Below are positions 43,169-55,266 of a stretch of 64,000 nt of DNA, piece after piece. The notes under the pieces are model-generated. The model was not told the origin of the DNA. It made no database searches and worked only from the letters and a program-made list of their open reading frames with translations. Position 1 is the stretch's first letter, and every line of letters begins with the position of its first letter. The translations under genes were made by a program, and so were the position numbers. Origin of the DNA: Devosia ginsengisoli (lineage in GTDB: Bacteria; Pseudomonadota; Alphaproteobacteria; Rhizobiales; Devosiaceae); assembly GCF_007859655.1 (NCBI RefSeq), contig NZ_CP042304.1, forward strand, positions 2,854,501 through 2,918,500, in the 5' to 3' direction.

Positions 43169-43885
43169 TCACAGCGCCAACCGCCCGCCTTCGCCGACGC
43201 AACTGGCGCGGTCGCCATATTCGATGACGCGGGCTTCGATGATCCCGGCAATGCGCAGCATGCCCGGAGACGGCCTCGCCGGCTGCCGCAGCATTGGATT
43301 GGGCAGAACCGTCACCAGCAGCGTCGCCGTACGCCAGTCGAGATTTTGCGGCTCGATGCCGAAAGCCCTTTGTGCCCCGGCGGCGACGCCGAACTGCCCT
43401 TCCGGACCCCATTCGGCAATGTTGAGATAGATTTCCATGATCCGCCGTTTGGGCAGGACTAGGTCGATATAGAAGGCCAACGGCACTTCCAGCGCCTTGC
43501 GAATGACGCTCTGCCCGTTCCACAGGAACAGGTTTCGCGCCACCTGCATGGTGATGGTCGAGGCGCCCCGCGCCTCCTTGCCATCAATGAAGTTCTCGAC
43601 CTCGTCGCGCAAGGCTCCCAGATCGACGCCCCAATGGCGGCAGAACTGACCATCTTCGGAGAGAATGACCGAAGCCTTGAGCCGGTCGGAAATATCATCG
43701 ATATCGCGCCATTGCCGATCCACCGGTCTGCCGGTGAGATAGCGTTCCAGCATCGGCACCGAGACCGGATCGACGAAGAGATAGACCGGCGTCAGCAACA
43801 CCGGAATGGCAACGAGGACGGCCACGGCAAGGCCCAACCAGCGCAGGATGCGCCAAAGGCCCTTGGATTTGCGTCGTCTTGCCAT
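43169..43885 (-). CDS. mtgA: Monofunctional biosynthetic peptidoglycan transglycosylase
   Basis: A 238-residue membrane-anchored GT51 enzyme polymerising lipid II. One N-terminal helix (LGLAVAVLVAIPVLLTPVYLF) precedes the catalytic SEDGQFCRHWGVD (Glu), GASTITMQVARNLFLW, KRRIMEIYLNIAEWG and GVAAGAQRAFG motifs. ATG 43885 has GGAGAGAC upstream. Divergent from ispA, an arrangement conserved in the group. Confidence 0.93.
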   Translation of the reverse strand: MARRRKSKGLWRILRWLGLAVAVLVAIPVLLTPVYLFVDPVSVPMLERYLTGRPVDRQWRDIDDISDRLKASVILSEDGQFCRHWGVDLGALRDEVENFIDGKEARGASTITMQVARNLFLWNGQSVIRKALEVPLAFYIDLVLPKRRIMEIYLNIAEWGPEGQFGVAAGAQRAFGIEPQNLDWRTATLLVTVLPNPMLRQPARPSPGMLRIAGIIEARVIEYGDRASCVGEGGRLAL

Positions 43886-43979
43886 GTCTCTCCATAGCCG
43901 CCGCGGGGCCGTTCATCCAGCCCCGGCGCGACGCCGCATCCCCTTGCCGCCGCATCGGCAAACGGCTAGCAACGTGCCC

Positions 43980-44882
<903 letters not shown>

Positions 44883-44884
44883 GC

Positions 44885-45520
44885 TTGGCCATTCTTGCCA
44901 GCGTCAATATCGGCCAGCCGCGCCCCATTCCCGGCAAGAGCGGCAAGACCGGCATCTACAAGCTTCCGGTCGAGGGCGATGTGGCCATCACCCGCGAAGG
45001 CGTGGCCGGCGATGCGGTGATGGACAGCAAGCATCACGGCGGGCGAGACCAGGCGGTCTATCTCTATTTCAGCGACGACTATGTGTGGTGGTCGAACGAA
45101 CTGGGGCTGGAGATCGCGCCGGGCACCTTTGGCGAGAACCTGACCATTGGCGGCGTCGAGGGGCGCCAGGTTGCGGTGGGCGACCGCTTCAGCATCGACA
45201 AGCTCGTGCTCGAAGTCACCTCGCACCGCACGCCCTGCAACGTCTTTGCCCTGCGCATGGGCGACCCCAAATTCGTCCGCCGCTTTCATCAGGCTGGTCG
45301 TCCCGGCGCCTATTGCCGGGTCATCACCGAAGGCAGCCTGCATGCCGGGCAGCCGGTGCGCTACACCCGCTTTGCCGGCGAGCGCACCACGGTCGCCGAA
45401 TTGATGGCGCTCGATGGCGTGCGCGAACCCGACCCCGCCATTCTCCGCCGTGCCCTCCTGGCACCCGTCCATTACAAGATGCGCGCCGATTTCGAAGATA
45501 AACTGGCCAGACTATTCTGA
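44885..45520 (+). CDS. MOSC domain-containing protein (YiiM-like)
   Basis: A 211-residue protein with the MOSC core: KTGIYKLPVEGDVAITREGVAGDAVMDSKHHGGRDQAVYLYF, GTFGENLTIGGVEGRQVAVGD, TSHRTPCNVFALRMGD with the conserved Cys, and GAYCRVITEG. MOSC proteins bind molybdenum cofactor-sulfur or reduce N-hydroxylated substrates; the YiiM group is related to 6-N-hydroxylaminopurine detoxification. TTG 44885 starts 3 bases after ispA. Role inferred from the family. Confidence 0.92.
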   Translation: MAILASVNIGQPRPIPGKSGKTGIYKLPVEGDVAITREGVAGDAVMDSKHHGGRDQAVYLYFSDDYVWWSNELGLEIAPGTFGENLTIGGVEGRQVAVGDRFSIDKLVLEVTSHRTPCNVFALRMGDPKFVRRFHQAGRPGAYCRVITEGSLHAGQPVRYTRFAGERTTVAELMALDGVREPDPAILRRALLAPVHYKMRADFEDKLARLF

Positions 45521-45529
45521 GAGAATTCC

Positions 45530-46009
45530 ATGAGCCTTGCTTCCGTCCAAGCCGACCTCGCCGCCCGCGCCCCTGATCTCTCCGTCATTGTCACCGATGC
45601 CTCGACCGCCACCGTGCAACTGGCGGCCGAAGTCCATGGCGTCGAGCCGGGCCAGATCGCCAAGACGCTGTGCATCCGCGTCAAGGACGAGGAATTCCTG
45701 CTGGTGACGCGGGGCGATGCGCGGCTGGACAACCAGAAATCCAAATCCGCCTTTGGCGGCCGCCCGCGCATGCTGGGCGTCGAGGACGTGCTGCGGCTCA
45801 CCAGCCACCAGGTGGGCGGTGTCTGCCCCTTCGGCCTGCCCGCGCCCTTGCCGATCTATCTCGACGTGTCGCTGAAGGTTTATGACCTGGTGATCCCGGC
45901 AGGCGGCTCCACCCACGCCTCGGTCAGGCTGACGGTGGATCGACTGGCCGAGCTCTGCGGCAGTAAATGGGCCGATGCCTGTGTGCCACCGGGCCTGGCT
46001 TCCGAATAG
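45530..46009 (+). CDS. YbaK/EbsC-family aminoacyl-tRNA deacylase
   Basis: A 159-residue protein with the YbaK/ProX fold: VQLAAEVHGVEPGQIAKTLCIRVKDEEFLLVTRGDARLD, DVLRLTSHQVGGVCPFGLP and YDLVIPAGGSTHASVRLTV. Members hydrolyse mischarged Cys-tRNA(Pro) or similar. The conserved Lys (AKTL) and the GGVCPFG loop are the active-site markers. SD GAGAG. Co-directional with MOSC and ispA, likely operon. Confidence 0.9.
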   Translation: MSLASVQADLAARAPDLSVIVTDASTATVQLAAEVHGVEPGQIAKTLCIRVKDEEFLLVTRGDARLDNQKSKSAFGGRPRMLGVEDVLRLTSHQVGGVCPFGLPAPLPIYLDVSLKVYDLVIPAGGSTHASVRLTVDRLAELCGSKWADACVPPGLASE

Positions 46010-46126
46010 CCTGTTCGAGCCCAGCCTTGTCCGGTCGGTGGGCCTATCCTATACCTCTGCCAAGTGAGGACGGCCTCCCCCTTTATGGGTCAACGCTCGG
46101 GACGCCCCGGCAAGCCGGGGATCTCC

Positions 46127-46558
46127 ATGCGCACCACCGCCGACCGCATCCGCCACGCCATCAGTTTTGAAGTCATCGGCATCCTACTGGCAACGCCGCT
46201 GGGTGCTTTGGTCTTCAATCTCCACGCCGGCGACAGTGCCGTCATCGTTATCGGCAGCGCCACGGTGGCGATGGTCTGGAACTACATTTACAATCTGGGC
46301 TTTGACCACGCGATGACGCGCCTGCGCGGCAGCACGCTCAAGACAGTGCCGCTTCGCGTCCTCCATGCTGTGCTGTTCGAATTGGGCCTGCTGGCCATGC
46401 TGATGCCGCTGATCGCGCTCTATCTGGGCATATCGCTGTGGGAAGCGCTCCTCATGGACCTGGCTTTCGCCCTGTTCTACATGGGTTACGCTCTGATTTT
46501 TAACTGGGGCTATGACCGGCTGTTCCCGCTGCCCGAATGGCAGAAGAGCCAGGTCTGA
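46127..46558 (+). CDS. PACE-family efflux transporter (BTP domains)
   Basis: A 143-residue membrane protein of four helices in two similar halves: RHAISFEVIGILLATPLGALVF and LRVLHAVLFELGLLAMLMPLIALY, each followed by WNYIYNLGFDHA and FNWGYDRLFP, the BTP/PACE hallmark with conserved W-N-Y-x-Y-N. PACE pumps export biguanides such as chlorhexidine and polyamines. ATG 46127 is taken as start; an in-frame upstream ATG adds low-complexity residues. Its stop abuts the end of the small gene on the other strand. Confidence 0.9.
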   Translation: MRTTADRIRHAISFEVIGILLATPLGALVFNLHAGDSAVIVIGSATVAMVWNYIYNLGFDHAMTRLRGSTLKTVPLRVLHAVLFELGLLAMLMPLIALYLGISLWEALLMDLAFALFYMGYALIFNWGYDRLFPLPEWQKSQV

Positions 46559-46678
46559 TCAGGCCAGATTGCCGGTCAGCGCCAAGGCCGCCAGCACCAG
46601 CAGCATCATGCCGACCCAGAACCAGCGCCGCGGCGAGGACTGGAAGGGCGTGAACAGGCGCCGGAAGAAATCGCTCAT
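46559..46678 (-). CDS. Small 39-residue membrane peptide coupled to ispG
   Basis: A 39-residue peptide: [20 protein letters not shown] followed by a single helix ([18 protein letters not shown]). The ATG overlaps the ispG stop (ATGA, 4 bases), so translation depends on ispG. The basic N-terminus and one hydrophobic segment are typical of small inner-membrane proteins. Not annotated in the families I know. Confidence 0.6.
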   Translation of the reverse strand: MSDFFRRLFTPFQSSPRRWFWVGMMLLVLAALALTGNLA

Positions 46679-47916
46679 TCCGCCGCCGTCTTCTGCCCGG
46701 CGCCGAACTTGCGCTCGATATAGTCGGCCACCATCACCTTGAACTGGTCGGCCACATCGGCCCCACGCAAAGTGGCAACCTTTTCGCCATCGACGAAAAC
46801 CGGCGCCGCAGGGGTTTCGCCCGTACCGGGCAACGAAATGCCGATATTGGCATGCTTGCTCTCGCCCGGCCCGTTGACGATGCAACCCATGACAGCCACC
46901 GACAAAGTCTCGACCCCCGGGTAGCGCTCGCGCCATTCCGGCATGGAAATGTTGAGATGGTCCTGGATGTCCTTGGCCAGCGTCTGGAACGTCGTGGACG
47001 TGGTGCGCCCGCAGCCGGGGCAGGCCGCTACAACTGGCAGGAACTGGCGGAAGCCCATGGTCTGCAGCAATTCCTGCGCCACCTTGACCTCGGTGGTGCG
47101 ATCGCCGCCTGGCTCGGGCGTCAGCGAAATGCGGATCGTGTCGCCAATGCCCTGCTGCAGCAGGATACCCAAGGCGGCCGACGAGGCGACGATGCCCTTG
47201 CTGCCCATGCCCGCTTCGGTGAGGCCGAGATGGAGGGCATAATCGCAGCGCGCCGCCAGGTCCTGATAGACGGCGATCAGATGCTGGACGTCAGATACCT
47301 TGGTCGAGAGGATGATCTTGTCGCGGCCCATGCCCAGTTCTTCGGCACGTCTGGCCGAGAGCAGGGCCGACTGGATGATCGCCTCGCGCTGCACCGCCGC
47401 CGCCGAAATCGGCGCCGCGGAGGCCGCATTCTCATCCATCAGTTTGGTCAGCAATTCCTCGTCGAGCGAACCCCAGTTCACCCCGATGCGGACGGGCTTG
47501 TCATATTTGTTGGCAATGTCGATCAGCGTCGAGAATTGCGTATCGCGCTTGGCCTTGAAGCCGACATTGCCCGGATTGATGCGGTATTTGGCCAAGGCCT
47601 CGGCGCAGGCCGGATGATCGGTCAGCAGCTTGTGGCCGATATAGTGGAAATCGCCCACCAGCGGCACGTCATAGCCCATGGAAACCAGCCGGTCGCGGAT
47701 TTCAGGTACGGCGGCCGCCGACTCGTCGCGATCCACCGTGATACGCACAATTTCCGAACCGGCGCGGGCCAGTTGCATGACCTGCTTCACCGTGGCGTCG
47801 ATATCGGCCGTATCGGTATTGGTCATCGACTGCACGACCACGGGTGCGCCGCCGCCGACCATGACGCCGCCGACATCCACACCCACCGATTGCCTGCGCT
47901 CTGCCGGGCCAGCCAT
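46675..47916 (-). CDS. ispG: 4-hydroxy-3-methylbut-2-enyl diphosphate synthase (flavodoxin)
   Basis: A 413-residue iron-sulfur enzyme of the MEP isoprenoid pathway. The cluster Cys residues lie in [14 protein letters not shown] and [44 protein letters not shown] and [12 protein letters not shown] are other conserved stretches. ATG 47916 has GAGGTG upstream; an upstream GTG gives three more residues. The gene overlaps a 39-residue membrane peptide by 4 bases. Confidence 0.95.
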   Translation of the reverse strand: MAGPAERRQSVGVDVGGVMVGGGAPVVVQSMTNTDTADIDATVKQVMQLARAGSEIVRITVDRDESAAAVPEIRDRLVSMGYDVPLVGDFHYIGHKLLTDHPACAEALAKYRINPGNVGFKAKRDTQFSTLIDIANKYDKPVRIGVNWGSLDEELLTKLMDENAASAAPISAAAVQREAIIQSALLSARRAEELGMGRDKIILSTKVSDVQHLIAVYQDLAARCDYALHLGLTEAGMGSKGIVASSAALGILLQQGIGDTIRISLTPEPGGDRTTEVKVAQELLQTMGFRQFLPVVAACPGCGRTTSTTFQTLAKDIQDHLNISMPEWRERYPGVETLSVAVMGCIVNGPGESKHANIGISLPGTGETPAAPVFVDGEKVATLRGADVADQFKVMVADYIERKFGAGQKTAAE

Positions 47917-48073
47917 GAAAAACACCTCGAATGCTCTGAGGGAGAAATAGGCCTGCTAGCGTAGCGACGCAATGTTTCTCGATTGTGTCGAACGGACGCG
48001 GGTCGCCCGGCCATTCCGCACAAGATGATCGCCACCATCTTGAACCGGCCCCGGCAGCAACCATTTATAGGGC

Positions 48074-48373
48074 ATGTTCAAGATGCTCCTCCCCCGCCTC
48101 GTCCTCTTCCGCAAGGAAGTCGTCCAGCTCTGGAAGGCTTTCTGGGCGGCCGGGACCCCGCTTCATCTCAAGGCCGCCACGCTGTTCGTGGCCTTCTACC
48201 TGATCAATCCGTTCGACATCATCCCCGATGTCATCCCCCTGCTCGGCTGGGTCGACGACATGATCCTGGTGCCGCTGATGGTCAGCTGGATCGTCAGCCG
48301 CCTGCCCGTTCCGGCCCGCGTCTATGCCGGCAAATACGGGCCGACTGTGGACGGTAAGGCGCGGCATCTCTAG
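48074..48373 (+). CDS. YkvA/DUF1232 family protein
   Basis: A 99-residue protein with the DUF1232 hallmark TLFVAFYLINPFDIIPDVIPLLGWVDDMILVPLMV, two hydrophobic helices, and a C-terminal VYAGKYGPTVDG tail. Membrane-associated, function unknown; DUF1232 proteins are found in many phyla. Divergent from ispG with a 157-base gap, and followed by a terminator. Confidence 0.9.
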   Translation: MFKMLLPRLVLFRKEVVQLWKAFWAAGTPLHLKAATLFVAFYLINPFDIIPDVIPLLGWVDDMILVPLMVSWIVSRLPVPARVYAGKYGPTVDGKARHL

Positions 48374-48381
48374 CCAGCAAC

Positions 48382-48411
48382 AAAAAAGGCCCGGATCGCT
48401 CCGGGCCTTTT
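48382..48411. terminator. Bidirectional intrinsic terminator
   Basis: AAAAAAGGCCCGGA and TCCGGGCCTTTT form a perfect stem with a TCGC loop, flanked by A and T runs. It lies between the converging DUF1232 and pyruvate carboxylase genes. Confidence 0.92.
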
Positions 48412-48412
48412 G

Positions 48413-51400
48413 CTATTCTAACCGCACCAACAGATCCTTGGCGTCGATCTGGTCACCGGGCTTGATCAGCAATTCGGCGATCACCCCATCCACTTCGGCA
48501 TGGAGCGCGGTTTCCATCTTCATCGCTTCGATCGAGCACAGCACGTCGCCAGCCGTCACCGACTGGCCCTGCTTGACGGCCAGGGTCGAGATGACGCCCG
48601 GCATGGGCGCACCGACCTGCTTGGCATCACCCGGCACGGCCTTGGCCCGCACCTTGACCTCGCCGGCCTTGAGGCGATCGGGCACCACGATGGTGCGCGG
48701 CTGGCCGTTGAGATCGAAGAAGACGCGGACCTCGCCCTTTTCATTGGTCGGGGCGCGGCCGAGATAGTTGACGACCAGCGTCTTGCCCTTCTCGATATCG
48801 ACCAGCAGTTCGTCGCCCTCTTCCAGCCCATAAAAATAGACCGGGGTCGGCAGCACTTCGGTCGGGCCGTAGCGATCCTGGGTCTTTTCGAAGTCGGCAT
48901 AGACCTTGGGATACATGAGGTATGAAGCCAGCCGGAAATCGTCGATTTCGTGACCCACATCGTCGGCGATCTTCTTGCGCTCGGCTTCGAGGTCGACGGG
49001 CTTGAGATAGGACCCCGGCCGCTCGGTCAGCGGCGTCTTGCCCTTGAGCACCTTCTTCTGCAGCGCCTGCGGGAAGCCGCCCGGCGGCTGGCCCAGATCG
49101 CCGGCAAAGAAACCCACCACGGAATCGGGGAAAGCGATGTCGCGCTTGGGATCTTCCACCTCAGCGCGGGTCAGGCCGGCCGAGACCATGGCCAAAGCCA
49201 TGTCGCCCACCACTTTGGATGATGGTGTGACCTTGACGATATCGCCGAACATCCGGTTGACGTCGGCATAGGTCTGGGCGACTTCGTGCCAGCGGGTTTC
49301 GAGGCCGAGCGAGCGCGCCTGTTCCTTGAGATTGGTGAACTGGCCGCCCGGCATTTCATGCAGATAGACTTCCGAGGCGCCGCCCTTGAGGTCGCTCTCG
49401 AAGGCGCGATACTGCGTCCGTACCGCCTCCCAATAGAACGAAATCTGGCGGATCGCCTTGGCATCCAGCCCAGGATCGCGCTCGCCGCCGGCCAAAGCCG
49501 CGACGATGGAGCCGAGCGTCGGCTGGCTCGTCGTGCCCGATAGCGCATCCATGGCTGCGTCCACCGCATCCACGCCCGCTTCCACCGCTGCCAGCACCGT
49601 CGCCGAAGCCGCGCCTGATGTGTCGTGGGTGTGGAGGTGGATCGGCAGGTCCACTTCCTGCTTCAACGTCGCAATCAGCGTCCTGGCGGCGGCAGGCTTG
49701 AGCAGCCCCGCCATGTCCTTGAGGCCCAGCACATGCGCGCCGGCCTTTTCCAGCTCCTTGGCCAGCCCGACATAATATTTGAGGTCATATTTCGACCGCT
49801 CGGGATCGAACAGGTCGCCCGTATAGCAAATGACGCCTTCGGCGACCTTGCCCTCCTCGATGACCGCATCGAGCGACACGCGCATATTCTCGACCCAGTT
49901 CAGGCAGTCGAACACGCGGAAGATATCGACGCCCCCGGCCGCCGCCTGCTTGACGAAGAACTTGACGACATTGTCGGAATAATTGGTGTAGCCGACGCCA
50001 TTGCTGCCGCGCAGCAGCATCTGCGTCAGGATATTGGGAGCACCCTCACGCACTTTAGCGAGGCGTTCCCACGGATCCTCGTTGAGGAAGCGCATGGAAA
50101 CGTCGAACGTCGCCCCGCCCCAGCATTCCAGCGAGAAAAGTGCAGGCAAACCGCGAGAATAGGCCTGGGCAATCCTGGTAATATCGTAGGAACGCATGCG
50201 GGTCGCGAGCAGGCTCTGATGCGCATCGCGCATCGTCGTATCGGTGAACAGCACCCGGCTTTGCGCCTTCATCCACCTGGCCAGAGCCGCCGGCCCGTCG
50301 CGGTCGAGAATCTGCCGGCTGCCATCGATCGTGGCGAGCGGCGGGAATTCCGGCACGACAGGTGCGGCCGCTTCTGCCGGTGGCTTGGGCCGGTCGCGCA
50401 CTTCGGGATGCCCGTTGACCGTGACGTCGGCGATATAGCTCAGCAGCTTGGTGGCGCGATCCTTGCGCGGCTTGAAGTTGAACAGTTCCGGCGTCGTATC
50501 GATGAAGCGCGTCGTGTAGCGGTTCTCGACGAAATCGGCGTGGGTGATGATGTTTTCGAGGAAGGCCAGGTTGGTCGCCACGCCGCGAATGCGGAATTCG
50601 CGTAAAGCGCGATGCATCCGCGCAATGGCCTCTTCGGCTGATGGCGCCCAGCAGGTAACCTTTTCCAGCAGTGGATCGTAGAAGCGGGTGATGACCGCCC
50701 CGGCATAGGCCGTGCCGCCGTCGAGCCGCACGCCGAAGCCGGTGGCGCCACGATAGGCGGTGATGCGGCCATAATCGGGGATGAAGTTCTGCTCTGGGTC
50801 TTCGGTGGTCACCCGGCACTGGATGGCATTGCCGTTGAGGCGGATATTTTCCTGCAGCGGTACGCCCGATTCCGGCGTGCCGATGACAGCGCCGTCCAGC
50901 AGGTGGATTTGCGCCTTGACGATGTCGATGCCGGTCACTTCTTCGGTGACGGTATGTTCCACCTGGATGCGCGGGTTCACCTCGATGAAGTAGAACTTGT
51001 CGGTATCGGCATCCATCAGGAATTCGACCGTGCCAGCGCCGCGATAATTGGCGGCCTGGCCCAGCCGCACGGCCGCGTCGGTCAGGTCCTTGCGCACCGC
51101 ATCCGACAGGTATGGCGCGGGGGCGCGTTCCACCACCTTCTGGTTGCGGCGCTGCACCGAGCAGTCGCGCTCATAGAGATGCACCAGGTTACCGTGATCG
51201 TCGCCGATCGAGCTGCACCTCGACATGGCGGGCGCGCTCGACCAGCTTTTCGAGATACATCTCGTCCTTGCCGAAAGCCGCCTTGGCCTCGCGCTTGCCC
51301 TCGCTGACTTCCGACAGCAGCGACTTCTCATCCATGATGCGGCGCATGCCGCGCCCGCCGCCGCCCCAGCTGGCCTTGAGCATCAGCGGATAGCCGATCT

Positions 51401-51854
51401 CTGCCGCCAGCTTCTTGATCTCAGCAGGATCGTCAGGCAGGGCCTCGGTGGCCGGCACCACCGGGACATTGGACGCGATCGCCATATTGCGCGCGGCGAC
51501 CTTGTTGCCGAGGTCGCGCATGGTCTGGGCGCGCGGGCCGATGAAGATGAGGCCCGCATCCTCGCAGGCATCGACGAATTCCGGGCTTTCCGACAGCAGG
51601 CCGTAACCGGGATGGATGGCATCGGCGCCCGAAATGCGGGCGATACGGATATATTCGTCGATCTGCAGATAGGCCTCGACCGGCCCCTTGCCCTTGCCGA
51701 TCAGATAGGCCTCGTCGGCCTTGAACCGGTGCAGCGCCAGTTTGTCTTCTTCGGCATAGGCGGCGACCGTCTTGAGCCCCAGCTCATTGGCGGCGCGGAA
51801 GACGCGGATGGCGATTTCGCTGCGGTTAGCGACGAGGATTTTCTTGATGGGCAT
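48413..51854 (-). pseudogene. pyc: Pyruvate carboxylase, interrupted by a +1 frameshift
   Basis: A ~1147-residue biotin enzyme carboxylating pyruvate to oxaloacetate (anaplerosis). Order: biotin carboxylase (MPIKKILVANRSEIAIRVFRA, SWGGGGRGMR ATP loop, EVNPRIQVEHTVTEEVTGID), carboxyltransferase (TDTTMRDAHQSLLATRMRS), PYC_OADA region, and biotinyl domain with EAMKMETALHA (Lys of AMKM). The N-terminal ~215 residues are in one frame and the remainder in another: HVEVQLD becomes nonsense where the normal HVEVQLIGDDHGN is expected. One extra base at about 51208-51211 (CTCGATC instead of CTGATC) explains it. All domains are intact, so an assembly error is likely. Confidence 0.93.
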
Positions 51855-51956
51855 GCATGTCCGTCCGAGCAGGAGGGGTTTGGGACCCTGGCGGGTCCGG
51901 CTCAGGTAATCAGGACGGCTGGGACGGTTGCCCGCCCAACCGTCGAATAGAAAAGT

Positions 51957-52373
51957 CTAGCTGCGGCTCAGGTGGCCGGCGAGATGGCTCATGTCGTAGC
52001 CGGCCTCGGCCGCCTCCCGAATGATCTCGCCTGCCTCCATCTCTCCCGCCTGGCTCAGCGCCCACAAGGTGGTGGAGCGCGTCCCCGAACGGCAGAAGGC
52101 GAAGACCGGACCCGCGCTCCCCTCGAGCACGGATTTGGTCTTTTCGACCATGTCGGGGGAAACCCCTTCACGGCCAAGCGGGATGGCATAGTAGTCGAGC
52201 CCGGCAGCCTTGGCAGCCGCTTCGATAGCGGCGCTTTCCGGCTGGTCGGGCGATTCCCCGTCGGGGCGGTTATTGATGATGGCGACGAAACCGGCGGCTT
52301 TGAGCGCTGCGACGTCCTCGGGCTGAATCTGCCCCGAAACGCTGACGTGATCGTTGATCCGCTTCAAATCCAA
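51957..52373 (-). CDS. TIGR01244-family sulfur transferase/phosphatase-like protein
   Basis: A 138-residue protein with the phosphatase-like loop FAFCRSGTRSTTLWALSQ (Cys-x5-Arg) near residue 95. The N-terminus IQPEDVAALKAAGFVAIINNRPDGE is the DUF442/TIGR01244 hallmark. Often fused to a beta-lactamase domain in sulfide-oxidising proteins (Blh), but alone here. TTG 52373 with GGGAG upstream is the start. Upstream of it a 102-base gap reaches the pyruvate carboxylase gene. Confidence 0.88.
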   Translation of the reverse strand: MDLKRINDHVSVSGQIQPEDVAALKAAGFVAIINNRPDGESPDQPESAAIEAAAKAAGLDYYAIPLGREGVSPDMVEKTKSVLEGSAGPVFAFCRSGTRSTTLWALSQAGEMEAGEIIREAAEAGYDMSHLAGHLSRS

Positions 52374-52487
52374 GTCACTACTCCCGCTGCCAACTTCGGC
52401 GTCCCCGCCCCTTATATGCGCCGGGCCCCACCCGACGCAACTACGACGGAAGGATACCTGTCATGAACCTGTCATGGGTCGAGCCGT

Positions 52488-53999
52488 TCAGGCGGCCACG
52501 GCAGCACCGGCCCTGGCCAGCGGTTTGGGGCGCCCGAGCAGGAAGCCCTGGAAGGCGGTGCAGCCGGCCTGCCGCAACTGCATGAACTGTTCCTGCGTCT
52601 CGACGCCCTCGGCCACCACTTCCACCGGCAGCGAGCGGGCAATGTCGCAGATGGCCGAGACGATCATGCCGTCGATACGGCTGGCGCCGAGATTGACGAC
52701 ATAGCTCCGGTCGATCTTGATGATGTCGAAGGCAAAGCCGCGCAGATATTGCAGGCTCGCATGGCCCGCCCCGAAATCGTCGATGGCGATGCGCACGCCC
52801 AGTGCCCGCAGGGCAGCCAGGTTTTCCAATTCCACATCGCCGGCATTGAGCGGCACCGTCTCGGTGATCTCGACCACGATGCGGCGCGGATCGGTATCGG
52901 TCTCGGCCAGCGTCGCCGCGAACCGGCCGGCGAAATCGGCGTGGCGCAACTGCATCGGCGATACATTGATGGCCACCGGCTTGCCACCGAGATTTTCGAG
53001 GTCGGCACAGACCCGCCGCAACACCCAATCGCCCAGCTTGTCGATGAGATCGCTCTCCTCGGCGATGGGGATGAACTGGGCCGGCGAAATCATGCCGCGC
53101 ACCTGATGGCGCCAGCGCACCAGCGCCTCATGTGAGCGGATTTGCAGGTCGGCGCTGAAAATCGGCTGATAGTGCAGTTCCAGCTCGTTCATCATCAGGG
53201 CCGCGCGCAATTCGCGTTCGACGAAGCGCCTTTGCCGCTCGTCGCCCAGCATGTCCGGCTCGTAGCAGAGCACACTATGGCGGCCGGAGCGCTTGCCCTT
53301 GTAGAGCGCCAGGTCTGCCTTGGAGATCAGGTCGGTGGGATCGACGGCATCCTGCGGCGCCAGGGCCACGCCGATGGAGGCCGAAAGGCGCACGGGACGC
53401 CCCTGGATGCTGACCGGACGTTCCAGCTGGCGCAGCAATTCCTCGCCGAGCCGGCGCAGGCCCGGCTTGTTGTCATGCCCGACAATGATCACGCCGAACT
53501 CGTCGCCGCCCAGCCGGCCCAATATGCCGCCGGGAATGACCTGCTCGATGGTGCGGGCCAGATGCACCAGGGCGGCGTCGCCCGCCGCATGGCCGGCACT
53601 GTCGTTGAGCACCTTGAGATTGTCCATGTCGAGCTGCAGGTAGCCGACCGACCGTTCGGCGCCGTGGAACACGTCATCGGCCAGCGCTTCGAGGAAATAG
53701 GCCCGGTTGAACACGCCGGTCAGCGCGTCGCGATTGGCCCTGGTCCGGGCCTGGCGGGCCTGCTCGGCTATGGTCGACAATTGCCGGGACAGCCAGCGAT
53801 GGCCATAGGCCAGAATGGCCAGCAGCATGACACCGCTGAACAGCGCCGCGCCCGGCAGAACAGCCTGCACGCCCGGCCCCAGCAGATCGAAGAAAGCCAG
53901 CATGCGGACAATCACGATGGCGACGACCAGCACGGCTACAGCCAGTGCAGCGCGGCGATAACCGCTGAGTACAGACGCAAAATCAGGATCGCGGCGCAT
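52488..53999 (-). CDS. GGDEF-EAL bifunctional cyclic-di-GMP protein
   Basis: A 503-residue membrane protein. Two N-terminal helices (LAVAVLVVAIVIVRMLAFF and VLPGAALFSGVMLLAILA), a linker, then a GGDEF domain with intact RLGGDEFG near 175, and an EAL domain with HEALVRWRH, NVSPMQL, DDFGAGHASLQYL and EGVETQEQ, so both active-site signatures are present. No inhibitory RxxD is seen directly upstream of GGDEF. The domains can make and degrade c-di-GMP; net activity is not predictable. Single gene. Confidence 0.93.
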   Translation of the reverse strand: MRRDPDFASVLSGYRRAALAVAVLVVAIVIVRMLAFFDLLGPGVQAVLPGAALFSGVMLLAILAYGHRWLSRQLSTIAEQARQARTRANRDALTGVFNRAYFLEALADDVFHGAERSVGYLQLDMDNLKVLNDSAGHAAGDAALVHLARTIEQVIPGGILGRLGGDEFGVIIVGHDNKPGLRRLGEELLRQLERPVSIQGRPVRLSASIGVALAPQDAVDPTDLISKADLALYKGKRSGRHSVLCYEPDMLGDERQRRFVERELRAALMMNELELHYQPIFSADLQIRSHEALVRWRHQVRGMISPAQFIPIAEESDLIDKLGDWVLRRVCADLENLGGKPVAINVSPMQLRHADFAGRFAATLAETDTDPRRIVVEITETVPLNAGDVELENLAALRALGVRIAIDDFGAGHASLQYLRGFAFDIIKIDRSYVVNLGASRIDGMIVSAICDIARSLPVEVVAEGVETQEQFMQLRQAGCTAFQGFLLGRPKPLARAGAAVAA

Positions 54000-54171
54000 G
54001 GTCGTTCAGGTTCCGGACGCAGTCTTGCCTTTATCGTGCCGAAGGTCTGAACGCAGGGTAAACGCGCGGAAAAATCCGTTGTTTTACATCATCTTAGAAC
54101 CGGCAGGCCTCCAGCAAGCCGGGGAAATTATGCCGGCCACATGACAGTGACGCGACAGAACGGCGAGCCGC

Positions 54172-54202
54172 TGCCGGCAGGGTTAACAAGGCCCTGCCGG
54201 CA
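54172..54202. terminator. Hairpin after the glycine-betaine ABC operon
   Basis: TGCCGGCAGGG (54172-54182) and CCCTGCCGGCA (54192-54202) form a perfect 11-pair stem with a 9-base loop, just beyond the proV stop at 54208. There is no T run, so termination is inferred. Confidence 0.65.
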
Positions 54203-54207
54203 TGGGG

Positions 54208-55266
<1,059 letters not shown>

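Noticed and set aside
48413..51331. Two-subunit pyruvate carboxylase
   Set aside because: The N-terminal piece ends inside the biotin carboxylase domain, not between the biotin carboxylase and carboxyltransferase domains as in subunit-type enzymes.
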